Shown here: positions 7,856 through 16,454 of the stretch, one piece after another
How positions within the stretch are numbered: position 1 is the stretch's first letter
Layout of the letters: each line of letters starts with the position of its first letter
NCBI GenBank assembly: GCA_900696595.1
Contig: CAADGT010000103.1
Span: 1 to 56,675, forward strand
DNA: 56,675 bases
Direction of reading: 5' to 3'
From: an uncultured Chloroflexota bacterium
GTDB lineage: Bacteria > Chloroflexota > Anaerolineae > Anaerolineales > Villigracilaceae
Program-made: the position numbers and the translations under genes
Notes under the pieces: model-generated
Database searches by the model: none
Seen by the model: only the letters and a program-made list of their open reading frames with translations
What the model was told of the DNA's origin: nothing

Positions 7856-9202
7856 TCAACCATTGGCCAGCGGTAATTCAATCACCACCCTCAAGCCTTT
7901 TCCTTCTTCGCTCTCGGCGCGGATTTTCCCTTTGTGGATTTCCACAAGGGATTTGGCGATTGCCAGTCCCAGACCGGAGCCGCCGCTGGCGCGGGCGCGG
8001 GCTTGGTCCACGCGGTAGAAGCGGTCGAAGAGGCGTTCCGCTTCGGCGGGACGGACTCCCCTGCCGCTGTCTTGGATCGAGATTTGGATCGCGTTCGCCG
8101 TCCGGCGGGTCTGCAAATCCACGCGGCCTGTTTCGGGGGTGTGATGGAGCGCGTTATCGAGAATATTGTCGAGGACTTGCGCGAAGCGGCTGGGGTCAAG
8201 ATTCGCTTGCAGGATGCCCGGATCAAGTTCGAGATTAAGGGCGATGCGCCGCCGGTTGAACAGGGTCAGGTAACGGGCGTGGATTCCGCTGATTAAGGCG
8301 TTCACATCCACGGGTTGGAATTCCATCGAAAGTTCGCCCGCGTCGGCGAGCGAGAGAGTCCGCAGGTCGTTGACGAGGCGCTCAAGGCGTTCGGCTTCTT
8401 CGCGGATGATGTCGAAGTTTTTACGCGTGGGTTTGAGGACGCCGTCTTTGACGCCCTCGGCGTGACCGAGAATTAAACTGAGCGGCGTGCGCAGTTCGTG
8501 GGCGATGTCGGCGGTCATCTGTTTGCGGAGGCGCAGCGAACGCTCGAGGTCGCCGGACATTTTGTTGAAGGATTGCGCCAGTTCGCCGATCTCGTCGCGC
8601 GAACGAACGGGGACCTGTTCGCCGAGCGCGCCGCTCGTCATGTTGCGCGTGGCGCGGGTGAGTTCGCGGAGGGGGCGCGTGATGCTGCGCGAAAGCAAGA
8701 CGCCGACGACCAGCGCGAGCAAAGTTGCGCCGACGGCGCTGGCGAAGATGGAGCGATAGAGTCCCTGGAGAAAGGCGTTGTCCATCGGCGTGGGGGACAT
8801 CGGTTTGAAGACGAAAAGAATGCCGACGATTGCATCGTCCACTATGATGGGGACGCCGTTGGCCATCTCCGCTTCGGAGAGGCGATAGCCGGGCGGGCGC
8901 ATCATGCCGCCGACGATGACTGTGCCTTCCTCGTCGGCGATGAAGAAGGATGGTTCGCCGCCCTGTCCGTGTCTCATGCCCTGCCCGCGACCGCGTTCTT
9001 CGTATTCTTCGTCCAGGTCGTCCCAGGAGCCGTTCTGGCTGTAATAGCGGGCGAGTTCCTCCGCCAGTTCCGCTTTGTAGCGTTCGTTGATGAAGTCGCC
9101 GAACTGGCGGTTGGCGGCGAACCGCGCCGCGCCGACCAACAGCCCGGCGCTGACGACGCTGACGAACAGAAAGGCGAGGATGAGTTTTGGCGTGAGTTTC
9201 AT
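7856..9202 (-). CDS. Sensor histidine kinase, BaeS/EnvZ-like
   Basis: The 448-residue protein has an N-terminal membrane helix (about 7-27), an extracytoplasmic sensor region (about 30-145) with an acidic, Gly/Arg/His-rich stretch, a second helix (about 150-172), and HAMP (about 172-225). The dimerisation H-box is D-I-A-H235-E-L-R-T-P-L-S. A HATPase domain has D-S-G-R-G-V and G-G-S-G-L-G-L-A-I. Its start overlaps the response regulator stop (ATGA), so the pair is translationally coupled. The His/Met/acid-rich sensor segment could bind metal, but this is only suggestive. Confidence 0.93.
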   Translation of the reverse strand: MKLTPKLILAFLFVSVVSAGLLVGAARFAANRQFGDFINERYKAELAEELARYYSQNGSWDDLDEEYEERGRGQGMRHGQGGEPSFFIADEEGTVIVGGMMRPPGYRLSEAEMANGVPIIVDDAIVGILFVFKPMSPTPMDNAFLQGLYRSIFASAVGATLLALVVGVLLSRSITRPLRELTRATRNMTSGALGEQVPVRSRDEIGELAQSFNKMSGDLERSLRLRKQMTADIAHELRTPLSLILGHAEGVKDGVLKPTRKNFDIIREEAERLERLVNDLRTLSLADAGELSMEFQPVDVNALISGIHARYLTLFNRRRIALNLELDPGILQANLDPSRFAQVLDNILDNALHHTPETGRVDLQTRRTANAIQISIQDSGRGVRPAEAERLFDRFYRVDQARARASGGSGLGLAIAKSLVEIHKGKIRAESEEGKGLRVVIELPLANG

Positions 9203-9885
9203 CGGGATTTTTTCAAACGATAGCCCACGCCGTACACTGTTTCGATGCGCGTCGGTTTGCGCGGGTCGTCTTCGATCTTCGCGCGCAGGTTCTTGACGTG
9301 CGTGTCTATCGTGCGTTCGTAGCCTTCATAGCGCACGCCCTGAATCACATCCAGCAGATCGAGGCGCGAGAAGACCCGGCCGGGGCTGGTCATCAACGCG
9401 GCAAGTAAATCGAATTCGGAGGGAGTCAGATCAACGAGACGGCTGTTCACGTTTACTTCGCGGGTGTCGCGGTCGAGCGTAATGTCGAGCGCTTTCAGCG
9501 ATCTCCCTTTCGACTCGTTCTTTCCGGCGCGTCTCAACACGTTGCGGATGCGCGCCATCAACTCGCGCGGTTTGAACGGTTTGGCGACGTAATCGTCCGC
9601 GCCCAGTTCCAGCCCGATGATCTTGTCCTCGTCCTCCACCTTGGCGGTCAGCATGATGATGGGCGTATCGCTTTCGGCGCGGCGCGCGCGCATGAATTCA
9701 TAGCCGTTCATTTCGGGCATCATGATGTCCAGCACAACCAGGTCCGGTTTTTCGCGGCGGGCAACTTCCAGCGCCTCGCGCCCGTTGAACGCGCTTGCCA
9801 CGCGATAGCCCTCCTGTTCGAGATAACTCTTCAACAGGGAGACCATGCGCTTCTCGTCGTCCACGATCAGGATCGTCTGTTGCAT
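9199..9885 (-). CDS. OmpR-family response regulator
   Basis: The 228-residue protein has a receiver domain with the acidic pair D9-D10, the phospho-acceptor D53 (L-V-V-L-D-I-M-M-P), the Thr/Lys switch residues (M-L-T-A-K, V-A-K-P-F) and a C-terminal winged-helix DNA-binding domain (T-P-S-E-F-D-L-L to Y-G-V-G-Y-R-L-K). I chose the ATG at 9885, where the receiver fold starts; the upstream 9921 codon adds 12 unrelated residues read from repeat DNA. There is no Shine-Dalgarno. Instead GATAAT lies six bases before the ATG, suggesting a leaderless message. The cognate kinase follows with a 4-base overlap. Targets may include the adjacent small membrane protein or ABC operon. Confidence 0.93.
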   Translation of the reverse strand: MQQTILIVDDEKRMVSLLKSYLEQEGYRVASAFNGREALEVARREKPDLVVLDIMMPEMNGYEFMRARRAESDTPIIMLTAKVEDEDKIIGLELGADDYVAKPFKPRELMARIRNVLRRAGKNESKGRSLKALDITLDRDTREVNVNSRLVDLTPSEFDLLAALMTSPGRVFSRLDLLDVIQGVRYEGYERTIDTHVKNLRAKIEDDPRKPTRIETVYGVGYRLKKSR

Positions 9886-9891
9886 GATTGG

Positions 9892-9921
9892 ATTATCCCA
9901 TAAACGAGGTTTGTACCGCAA
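9892..9921 (-). promoter_or_regulatory. Possible leaderless promoter using repeat DNA as -35
   Basis: On the minus strand TTGCGG (9916-9921, inside the first repeat unit), an 18-bp spacer and GATAAT (9892-9897) are followed after six bases by the regulator ATG. Confidence 0.4.
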
Positions 9922-10108
9922 ACTTCAGTTTGCGTTTTGCATAAGGACAAACTGAAGTTTGTCGTACTTTAAACGAGGTTTGTACCGCAAACTTCAGTTT
10001 GCGTTTTGCATAAGGACAAACTGAAGTTTGTCGTACTTTAAACGAGGTTTGTACCGCAAACTTCAGTTTGCGTTTTGCGCGAGAACAAACTGAAGTTTGT
10101 CGTACTTT
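9902..10108. repeat. Three tandem 69-bp units of inverted palindromes
   Basis: Units start at 9902, 9971 and 10040, and a unit boundary falls every 69 bases exactly. Each unit holds CGCAAACTTCAGTTTGCG and, in the opposite sense, CAAACTGAAGTTTGTCG, enclosed by GTAC on both sides, so each arm is a hairpin and the two hairpins can also pair with each other. The first two units are nearly identical; the third differs at its GCGCGAGAAC segment. Because 69 is a multiple of three, a reading frame runs through it on the minus strand, but it looks artefactual. Confidence 0.9.
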
Positions 10109-10170
10109 GCGATAAGGAACGCCCGCCTCTTTCCCGGACGGATGTTTGGTTTTGCGCTTCAAGCCTTTTC

Positions 10171-10527
10171 CTACGCCGATTCAGGTTTCTCCCCAACCGC
10201 GGCCGGGGCTGGGTCTGTCTTTACCAGCCGCCAGCCGCTGCGTTTGAAGAGCGCGTATCCCAGCCAGATCAACCCGATGAAGAATGCCAGCCGCAGGGCG
10301 CTCCAGAACGGGAAGAAGAAGGGCATGCCCCAATATCCGTCGAAGCCGTGACCGCGCATCATGCCGCCGTCGAAGCCGCGTCCGTGCGCGAACATGTAGG
10401 GCGTCATCCCGGCGAAATTTCCGCTTTGGGCAACCCCCAGGTGAAAGCCCGCGTACCCGACCCCCGCCAGTAAAACAAGTCCCAGCAGTAGGCCGAGAGT
10501 CCATTTCAACCGATTTGAGTTTTTCAT
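10171..10527 (-). CDS. Small membrane protein, unknown function
   Basis: The 118-residue protein has one hydrophobic helix near the N terminus (about 10-30), a Gly/Met/His/Phe-rich linker (residues ~45-75, several G-F-D-G and R-G-H-G-F repeats), and a second hydrophobic segment (about 78-98). The ATG at 10527 has GGAGG eight bases upstream; an ATG four codons earlier lies on top of that site. I recognise no family. The His/Met-rich extracytoplasmic loop would suit metal contact, as in the neighbouring sensor kinase, and both point in the same direction. The tandem array at 9902-10108 separates it from the regulator gene. Confidence 0.7.
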   Translation of the reverse strand: MKNSNRLKWTLGLLLGLVLLAGVGYAGFHLGVAQSGNFAGMTPYMFAHGRGFDGGMMRGHGFDGYWGMPFFFPFWSALRLAFFIGLIWLGYALFKRSGWRLVKTDPAPAAVGEKPESA

Positions 10528-10596
10528 TACTGCCTCCATTTAATATTGCTCCGTGAAATCTATGCCAATTGCGAAGATTTTGAGCGGCGCGCATAG

Positions 10597-10614
10597 CGCA
10601 AACTGAAGTTTGCG
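10597..10614. repeat. TGAA-centred palindrome, family D
   Basis: CGCAAACT-GA-AGTTTGCG is a perfect 8-bp stem, followed by GCAC. Other members are at 14414-14431, 35021-35038 and within 9902-10108. The remaining bases of 10528-10803 show no gene. Confidence 0.75.
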
Positions 10615-10803
10615 GCACAACCGCGTTATGTAAACTTGACAATATTTTCCCATGCGGGTGTTTGCGGGAAATGGAGGAATTGTGTGAAAGTTATGGGGAG
10701 GGGCAGGTAGTAGGCGCACAAGTAGACGGGTAGGCAGGTTTATAACGACGCCCTGCGTACTTGTCTACTTGCTTCCTTGTTTACTTGTTTCCTTGCCCAC
10801 TAC

Positions 10804-13197
10804 CTACTCATACGCCAGCGTATCCCTCACTGTCAATCTTGAAGCCCGCCTCGCGGGCAGGGCGCTCGCCAACGCGCCGAGGATGAGGGTGAAGATCAGC
10901 CAGGCGACGATGCCGCTCGCGCCGTACACAACCGGCATGGGCGAGGTCAGAATCGCCATACCCACGCCGAAGCACAGCACATTCGTGATGGGGAGCGAGA
11001 GCAGGATGCTAATTGCCCAACTGACGATGCCGATGACCATGCCTTCCGTCAGAACGATGGCTTGAATGTCGCCGTTGCTTGCGCCGATGGCCCGCATCAC
11101 GCCGATCTCGCGCGTGCGCTCCAGCACGTTTATGCTCATCGTGCCCATCAAACCCAGCCCACCCACGACGGCGATCAACGCCGCCATGACCAGCATGAAA
11201 TAGACGAGGATGTCCGTCTGCGCCTTCTGGTCGCGGATGAAGTCCGCGCCCAACTGCGTGGATTGTATCTGGATGCCGCGCTCCTCGAACGCCGCCTGAA
11301 TCTGGTCGTTGATGCGTTGTTGAGTAAGCGAATCGTGTTGAGTTGTGACGATCCGCAGGGAATAGGCCATGTCCGGCTCGCCGACGAGCGCGCTCAGGTA
11401 TTCGTAATTGACATACAACAAAGGCGGGCTGACGTTGCCTGTAATGGTATATATGCCGACGATCCGCCAGTCTGTTTTCCTGCCGTCAATGTCAATCTTC
11501 AACCAGTCGCCGACCTTTAAATCCGGGAAGATCTGCAGGAGATGGTTTCCGATGATGATTGCGTTCTCGTCCCCCGGTTGCAGCCAGCGCCCCGCAGTAA
11601 TGACCGGGTCTATCAGGATGGAGGTGGAGGGCGGCGCAACGAAGACGATCTGGGTTCCGGCTTTTTCGCTGTCCATTTCGAGTGTGCCGGTCCATTCCAG
11701 CCAGCCTTCGGCGCTTTCCACGCCGGGGATGTTCATGGCAATATTGGCAACCTTATCGTAGCGGTAGCCTTTATCGAAAGAAATGTTTATGTCGGCGAGG
11801 AAATATCCCTGAATATCTTCGATGACCCTGTCGAACGACGCCCACAAATTGTAAACCGCGATGAACACCGCGCCGCCCAGCACGAGCGTGAAGAGCGTCA
11901 GTCCCAGCCGCGCCTTGCGCCGAAAGGTATTCCTCAACGAAATGCGAATCGGGCGCGGAATCAGGACGGAGTTCCGGTTGACTTTTTCCTCTTTCATCTT
12001 TGCGTTGCCGCCCAGCCCGTAATCGCTCAACGCCTCGCGCACGGTCATGCGCGCGCTGTTATAGATCGGCAGGATCGCCGCCAGGATCGGAACGACGACC
12101 GCCACAAATACCTGCTGGTAGAGCGTCGCCCGATAACCGCTGTAAACGGCGGGATGAAAGTTCAACCAAGCCGCCATCCCGCCGCCGATGTTTTTCGCCG
12201 CGCCGTTCGCCAGGGGCGCGGCCAAAATCAACGCCCCAATGCCGAAGCTTGCGATAAGCGCCAGGTACATGAAAAAAATCTGCATGGCGCCTCCGCCTGT
12301 GGCTTTCATGATGCCGATCTGGCGCGTGTGCTGGGTCATCAACGCCGTGATGGTGTTGACGATCAGAAACCCGCTCAGCATGGCTGTGAGATAACCGAGC
12401 GTCCCCAAAACAAAGAAAATCCCCTGCGTGATCGAGTAGGCAAAGTGATGCCCCGGCTGGTACACGCTGACGAAATAAATCGCCGAGCCGGAGTCTTCGA
12501 GGCGATCCGCCACGGCTTGCGCCACCGCGGTCACATGCTCCGCGTCGGTCTGTTTTTCAGAGACGCTAATCGCAAGCCGGCTGTATTGTTCCGCGTCTCC
12601 GCCCAGCCACTCCAGCGTGTCGGGCGTGACGTACCCCTCCGCCTGTTGAGCGAGATTGTACGGAAAACCCGTCACCGCGTGCATATAACCCGCGAACTTC
12701 AACTCGCGCATTTTTCCGTCCCTCAACTCGATCGCGATCATATCGCCGGGTTTATAACCGAGCGATTTCGCGCTTGCGTCCAGGATAACTTCTTTATCGC
12801 CGTAAACCGGAATGAGAGTTTCGCCGAGGTCTGGCTTAAGTTGATTCAACGTCAGTGAAGACGGTTCTTCCGCCGCCGTGAATTGAACATGCGCAACCGA
12901 GCCATCTGCCAGGACGATGTCCGCGCTGACCGTGGAATAACCTTCCACCGCCTCCACGCCGGGAACCTCCCGCGCAATCGCCGCCTTGTCGTCGTTCAAG
13001 TCCGAGGCGTACACTTCCGCCTCGGAGGGGTTCGCCGAAAGATAATCGTCATCCATGCTTTTGTTCATGTATAAGCCCAGGTTGCTGTTGAAGCCCACCG
13101 CAAACGTCCCGACCGCAATTGTGACAATGGTCAGGAACGTCCGCCCGCGGTTGCCCCAAAAATCCGCCCAGACTTTTTTCCAGCGACTGGGAATCAT
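10804..13197 (-). CDS. ABC transporter permease with two FtsX-like domains
   Basis: The 797 residues begin with a membrane helix and a large extracytoplasmic domain (about 40-240). Three helices follow (about 265-380), then a second helix plus extracytoplasmic domain (about 440-650) and three C-terminal helices (about 675-790). This duplicated FtsX/MacB-like layout matches permeases exporting lipids, lipoproteins, peptides or drugs, in which the extracytoplasmic domains transmit ATPase movement across the membrane. The start overlaps the ATPase stop (ATGA), so the two are coupled. With the adaptor upstream, the three genes form a MacAB-like export system; the cargo is unknown. Confidence 0.88.
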   Translation of the reverse strand: MIPSRWKKVWADFWGNRGRTFLTIVTIAVGTFAVGFNSNLGLYMNKSMDDDYLSANPSEAEVYASDLNDDKAAIAREVPGVEAVEGYSTVSADIVLADGSVAHVQFTAAEEPSSLTLNQLKPDLGETLIPVYGDKEVILDASAKSLGYKPGDMIAIELRDGKMRELKFAGYMHAVTGFPYNLAQQAEGYVTPDTLEWLGGDAEQYSRLAISVSEKQTDAEHVTAVAQAVADRLEDSGSAIYFVSVYQPGHHFAYSITQGIFFVLGTLGYLTAMLSGFLIVNTITALMTQHTRQIGIMKATGGGAMQIFFMYLALIASFGIGALILAAPLANGAAKNIGGGMAAWLNFHPAVYSGYRATLYQQVFVAVVVPILAAILPIYNSARMTVREALSDYGLGGNAKMKEEKVNRNSVLIPRPIRISLRNTFRRKARLGLTLFTLVLGGAVFIAVYNLWASFDRVIEDIQGYFLADINISFDKGYRYDKVANIAMNIPGVESAEGWLEWTGTLEMDSEKAGTQIVFVAPPSTSILIDPVITAGRWLQPGDENAIIIGNHLLQIFPDLKVGDWLKIDIDGRKTDWRIVGIYTITGNVSPPLLYVNYEYLSALVGEPDMAYSLRIVTTQHDSLTQQRINDQIQAAFEERGIQIQSTQLGADFIRDQKAQTDILVYFMLVMAALIAVVGGLGLMGTMSINVLERTREIGVMRAIGASNGDIQAIVLTEGMVIGIVSWAISILLSLPITNVLCFGVGMAILTSPMPVVYGASGIVAWLIFTLILGALASALPARRASRLTVRDTLAYE

Positions 13198-14342
13198 GAC
13201 GAGACTCCCCGCCAGGACAGATTCTCACCCTGATGCCTGTCCGCCATCTGACGCAACGCCTCGCGTGTGGTTTCGGACTTTTCCAGCAATTCTGATAGTT
13301 TGTCGTAGCCGATGACGAGGACTTCGACCGGCCCCGCCTCCGAGGCGCGGATCGAGGCGCGATGCTTCTTCTCGTGGAAAAATTCGATCTCGCCGAAGAC
13401 CTTCCCCGGCCCGAGTTGAAGCGCGACCACGTCAGACTGGTTCGGGCGCGGCAGGACCACCTCGACCGTCCCCTTCGAGACGACGTAGAACGAATCCGCG
13501 TTTGCGCCCTCGTTGAGAATCATCGCGCCCGCTTCGTAGGTCATCGTCTTTGCGGATTTCGTCGCCTGGAGCAATTGCGTGTGATTGAGGGTCGGCATCG
13601 CCTTCGCCACGTATTCATTGACAATTTCGCCGTCTGCGATGAGCGCGGTGCGGTGCGCGCGTTTCGCCATGGCGCTGTCGTGCGTGACGATGATGATGGT
13701 CTTACCCTTATCCACCAGATTGTTGAAAAGCGCGAAGACAGACTCGGCGGTTTTTGAATCCAAGTTGCCGGTCGGCTCATCCGCGATGATGACGGGCGGA
13801 TCGTTGGCGAGCGCGCGCGCGATGGCGACGCGCTGTTGCTGTCCGCCGGAGAGGGCGGTGGGGGGTTTATGCGCGTGGTCGGCGAGTTCCACCAGCTCCA
13901 GCAGTTCCATCGCGCGTTTGCGGCGTTCCGCCATCGCATACATGCGGCAGAAATCCATTGGCAGCATGATGTTCTCGATGACGGAGATCATCGGCAGGAG
14001 TTGAAAGAATTGAAAGACCACGCCGAGATTCTTCCCGCGCCAGCGCGCCATGCGGTTTTCGTTCAGGGTATGCACGCCCGTGCCGTTGACCCAGACTTCG
14101 CCGTTGGTCGGGCGGTCTATGCCGGTGATCATGTTCAGCAGGGTCGTCTTGCCGCTGCCCGACTTTCCGATGATGCTGACGAACTCGCCCGCTTGGATGC
14201 GTAAATCCACATCGAATAGCGCGTGAAAATCTCCCGCGGCGGTCTTGTAGAACTTGTTCACGTTGCGCAAGTCAATCATCGAACGGTCTTCGACCGCCGC
14301 TTCGTTTGCGTTCGTTTTGGGTTTAAAAAATGATATTGCCAT
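13194..14342 (-). CDS. ABC export ATPase fused to a cyclic-nucleotide-binding domain
   Basis: The 382-residue protein has a LolD/MacB-type ATPase with Walker A G-K-S-G-S-G-K-T-T, signature L-S-G-G-Q-Q-Q-R, and Walker B V-I-I-A-D-E-P-T-G-N-L-D. From about residue 245 a CRP-like cNMP-binding beta-roll follows (I-L-N-E-G-A-N-A-D-S-F-Y-V-V-S-K-G, G-P-G-K-V-F-G-E-I-E-F-F). The start at 14342 has AGGAAG upstream; a longer frame to 14435 adds 31 residues read through a repeat. A regulatory nucleotide sensor on an exporter ATPase is uncommon. In this copy the phosphate-binding Arg of true cAMP receptors is not obvious after G-E, so the ligand is uncertain. Confidence 0.9.
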   Translation of the reverse strand: MAISFFKPKTNANEAAVEDRSMIDLRNVNKFYKTAAGDFHALFDVDLRIQAGEFVSIIGKSGSGKTTLLNMITGIDRPTNGEVWVNGTGVHTLNENRMARWRGKNLGVVFQFFQLLPMISVIENIMLPMDFCRMYAMAERRKRAMELLELVELADHAHKPPTALSGGQQQRVAIARALANDPPVIIADEPTGNLDSKTAESVFALFNNLVDKGKTIIIVTHDSAMAKRAHRTALIADGEIVNEYVAKAMPTLNHTQLLQATKSAKTMTYEAGAMILNEGANADSFYVVSKGTVEVVLPRPNQSDVVALQLGPGKVFGEIEFFHEKKHRASIRASEAGPVEVLVIGYDKLSELLEKSETTREALRQMADRHQGENLSWRGVSS

Positions 14343-14413
14343 AAAGCGCTTCCTGTACCGCAAAGCCTGCCCTGACTGCCCGAAGGGCGTATCGAAGGAT
14401 TCGCTTTGCGATG

Positions 14414-14431
14414 GGCAAAATGAATTTTGCC
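14414..14431. repeat. TGAA-centred palindrome, family D, AT-rich arms
   Basis: GGCAAAAT-GA-ATTTTGCC, followed by GCAC. The arms differ from the other copies yet remain perfectly complementary. It lies between the adaptor stop and the ATPase start. Confidence 0.65.
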
Positions 14432-14434
14432 GCA

Positions 14435-15559
14435 CTACTCAAACGTGACCACAGCCGTCATGCCCCAGCGCATGGCGGGATCAATGTCGGTCAGCAGGAT
14501 GGTTACTTCATACACCACATCGCCCTGGTTCTCGGAATATTCCTGGCTGATCGAAAGCACATGCCCCTTGAATTCCACGCCGGGTATGGCGTCCAGTTTG
14601 ACCGTGACCGGCTGTCCTTCGCTGACGTCCACCACGTCAATCTCGGTCAGGTCGCTGGTCTTAATGAGCCATTTGGAGATGTCGGCAATCGTGACGACCG
14701 GCGATCCAGTTGAGGCGAATTCTCCGACTTTTAAATCCAGGTTTGTGATCACGCCCGCATGAGGCGCGCGCAGTTCGGCGCTGGCGAGGATGGCGCGTAA
14801 ACCGGCTGTATCGAGTGAGAAATCGCCGTCCTGGAGAGCGTTGAAATCCGCTTCGGCGTTGGCGACCCGCGCCTGCGCGTTTTGGAACTCGGTCTCGAGA
14901 TCGAGCCAGCGAATGGCGATCCGGTACAACTCCCAGGCTTCGTCCAGCGCCTTTTTCTTGATGCGCGGCACACCCGTCACCGGGCGTTCTTCCTCCTGAT
15001 ATTTTTCCGCCTCGAGACGTTTGAAATGTTCTTCCAGTTCCTCCGGCGACATCTCGGAGAGGTCAATGTCCGGCTCGCCGTAGTTGAGATATTTTTCGCT
15101 CAGGTGTTTGTACGGTTCGAACTCCGCCCGCGCCTGGTTCAATTTGACGAGCGTATCGGCGACCGCCTCGGTCGGGGTCATGCCTTCCCAGCGGTTCGGA
15201 ATGTCGAAATCGTCCAGCCGGGATTGGGCGTCGCGGAATCCCTCATACGCCTCCGTCAGTTCCTGTCCGGCTTTTGCGCGGGCATCGTCGAGAGTCTGGG
15301 CTTCTTCAGATTGAACGACAGCCAGCACATCCCCAGCGGCAACCCGGTCGCCTTCTTCGATGGGTAGAGCGCTGACCAGCCCGCTTGCGTTCAGGGAGAC
15401 CTGGGTGAACTTGATCGGCTCGAGCCTTCCCTCCGCGATGATGGTATCGTCCGCCTGCACGGTGGGGATGTGGGTCGCTTCTGCGGCGGGAGTCGGCGCG
15501 CCGCACGCGGCAGCGAACAAACCGAGCAGGGCGAGGGCGACGATGACTTTATTTTTCAT
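14435..15559 (-). CDS. HlyD/MacA-like membrane fusion lipoprotein
   Basis: The 374-residue adaptor starts with a signal sequence ending in the lipobox A-A-A-C (Cys about 20). A first beta-barrel/lipoyl half follows (V-S-A-L-P-I-E-E-G-D-R-V-A-A-G-D-V-L-A), then a long helical hairpin (about 90-250) and the second lipoyl half (A-P-H-A-G-V-I-T-N-L-D-L-K-V-G-E). A barrel with S-I-S-Q-E-Y closes the protein. It would be anchored outside the cytoplasmic membrane and dock on the permease. The ATG at 15559 is chosen because the signal peptide starts there; the frame is open to 15652. It is the first gene of the adaptor-ATPase-permease operon. Confidence 0.88.
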   Translation of the reverse strand: MKNKVIVALALLGLFAAACGAPTPAAEATHIPTVQADDTIIAEGRLEPIKFTQVSLNASGLVSALPIEEGDRVAAGDVLAVVQSEEAQTLDDARAKAGQELTEAYEGFRDAQSRLDDFDIPNRWEGMTPTEAVADTLVKLNQARAEFEPYKHLSEKYLNYGEPDIDLSEMSPEELEEHFKRLEAEKYQEEERPVTGVPRIKKKALDEAWELYRIAIRWLDLETEFQNAQARVANAEADFNALQDGDFSLDTAGLRAILASAELRAPHAGVITNLDLKVGEFASTGSPVVTIADISKWLIKTSDLTEIDVVDVSEGQPVTVKLDAIPGVEFKGHVLSISQEYSENQGDVVYEVTILLTDIDPAMRWGMTAVVTFE

Positions 15560-15923
15560 AATATGTGTCCTTGTGATATGGATGGAAATTGCGGCATGAC
15601 GATATACGCGCCATAAACGGAAGAGGTTGCGAGGAGTCTCCGACGCGCCCACAAATGATAGAATTCGATACGAAAAAATCCTGCGCGGCAGGGCAACTAT
15701 CGTCTTGCTGAAGATCGCTCCATATTTTTACGCGCTCTCCGAAAACTACGTCGGATTATCTCATCTCCTACCGCGGAGTTCTCCCCGCGTCCGGCGCTTT
15801 GACAGCCTCGGCGGGGCGGCATCCCGCAACCCGTCCGGGCGGGCTTGCGTATATTTCTCCAGGCGCGCGACCCTCGAAGCAGGGGCGCGCCGCCAAAGAA
15901 TCAACCTCACAGGAGAATCGTTC
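15560..15923. other. Divergent intergenic region, no gene seen
   Basis: These 364 bp separate the divergent adaptor and membrane-protein operons. A TTGACA at 15799-15804 has no good -10 box at the usual distance. Short GC-rich inverted repeats occur around 15780-15900. I could not place a promoter with confidence. Confidence 0.5.
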
Positions 15924-16454
15924 ATGAACAGAACCGGTCGTTCCCAACTTGCCCTCGGCGTCATCCTGCTCCTCCTCGGCGGATGGTTCCTGCTCAACCA
16001 GGTCAACCCCGCCTTCAGGAATTTCTTCGAGCCGTACACCGAGTGGCCCGTCAACCTGCTGTTGATCGGCGCAGGCATCCTCGTCATCGGTCTCGCCACC
16101 GGCTCCCCGGGCTTGGCGGTTCCCGCCGCGATTGTGGCTGGCATCGGCGGGATTTTCTATTATCAGGAAAAATTCAGCGACTCTTCGTCCTGGTCCTACA
16201 TGTGGACTCTCATCCCCGGCTTCGTCGGCGTCGGCACGATCTTGCAGGGCTTGCTCGGCGAGAACACGGCGCATAACCTCAAGCGCGGCTTGAATCTCAT
16301 GGTCGTCAGCGCAGTCCTCTTCCTTTTCTTCGCCGCCTTCCTCGGCGGGTGGAACATCCTCGGCGAGTTCGGCCCCGCCGTGCTGTTGATCCTGCTCGGT
16401 TTGTGGGTTTTGGGAAGCGGTTTATACAAGACCTTTCGTAAAAGGGAGGGATGA
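15924..16454 (+). CDS. Membrane protein, LiaF/DUF5668-like N-terminal type
   Basis: This 176-residue protein has four to five hydrophobic segments (about 8-25, 38-75, 95-115, 125-145, 150-165). It starts R-S-Q-L-A-L-G-V-I-L-L-L-L-G-G-W-F-L-L, the glycine-leucine helix common to the transmembrane part of LiaF-like proteins. AGGAG lies nine bases before the ATG at 15924. The next gene begins one base after its stop (TGAATG), so they are coupled. There is no catalytic motif. It probably forms part of an envelope-stress membrane complex with the two following proteins, but that is inference from the family of gene two. Confidence 0.8.
   Translation: MNRTGRSQLALGVILLLLGGWFLLNQVNPAFRNFFEPYTEWPVNLLLIGAGILVIGLATGSPGLAVPAAIVAGIGGIFYYQEKFSDSSSWSYMWTLIPGFVGVGTILQGLLGENTAHNLKRGLNLMVVSAVLFLFFAAFLGGWNILGEFGPAVLLILLGLWVLGSGLYKTFRKREG

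Noticed and set aside
9902..10108. Possible CRISPR array
   Set aside because: The units are directly tandem with no unique spacers and consist of palindromes in both orientations; no cas genes are near.
9893..10162. 89-codon reading frame with a 23-residue repeat upstream of the response regulator
   Set aside because: It exists only because the DNA unit is 69 bp. The peptide is made of reverse-read hairpins, has no ribosome site, and runs over the regulator start.
11542..12858. 438-codon plus-strand frame in the permease
   Set aside because: Composition (Arg/His/Gln-rich) and position opposite a coherent membrane protein indicate a shadow frame.
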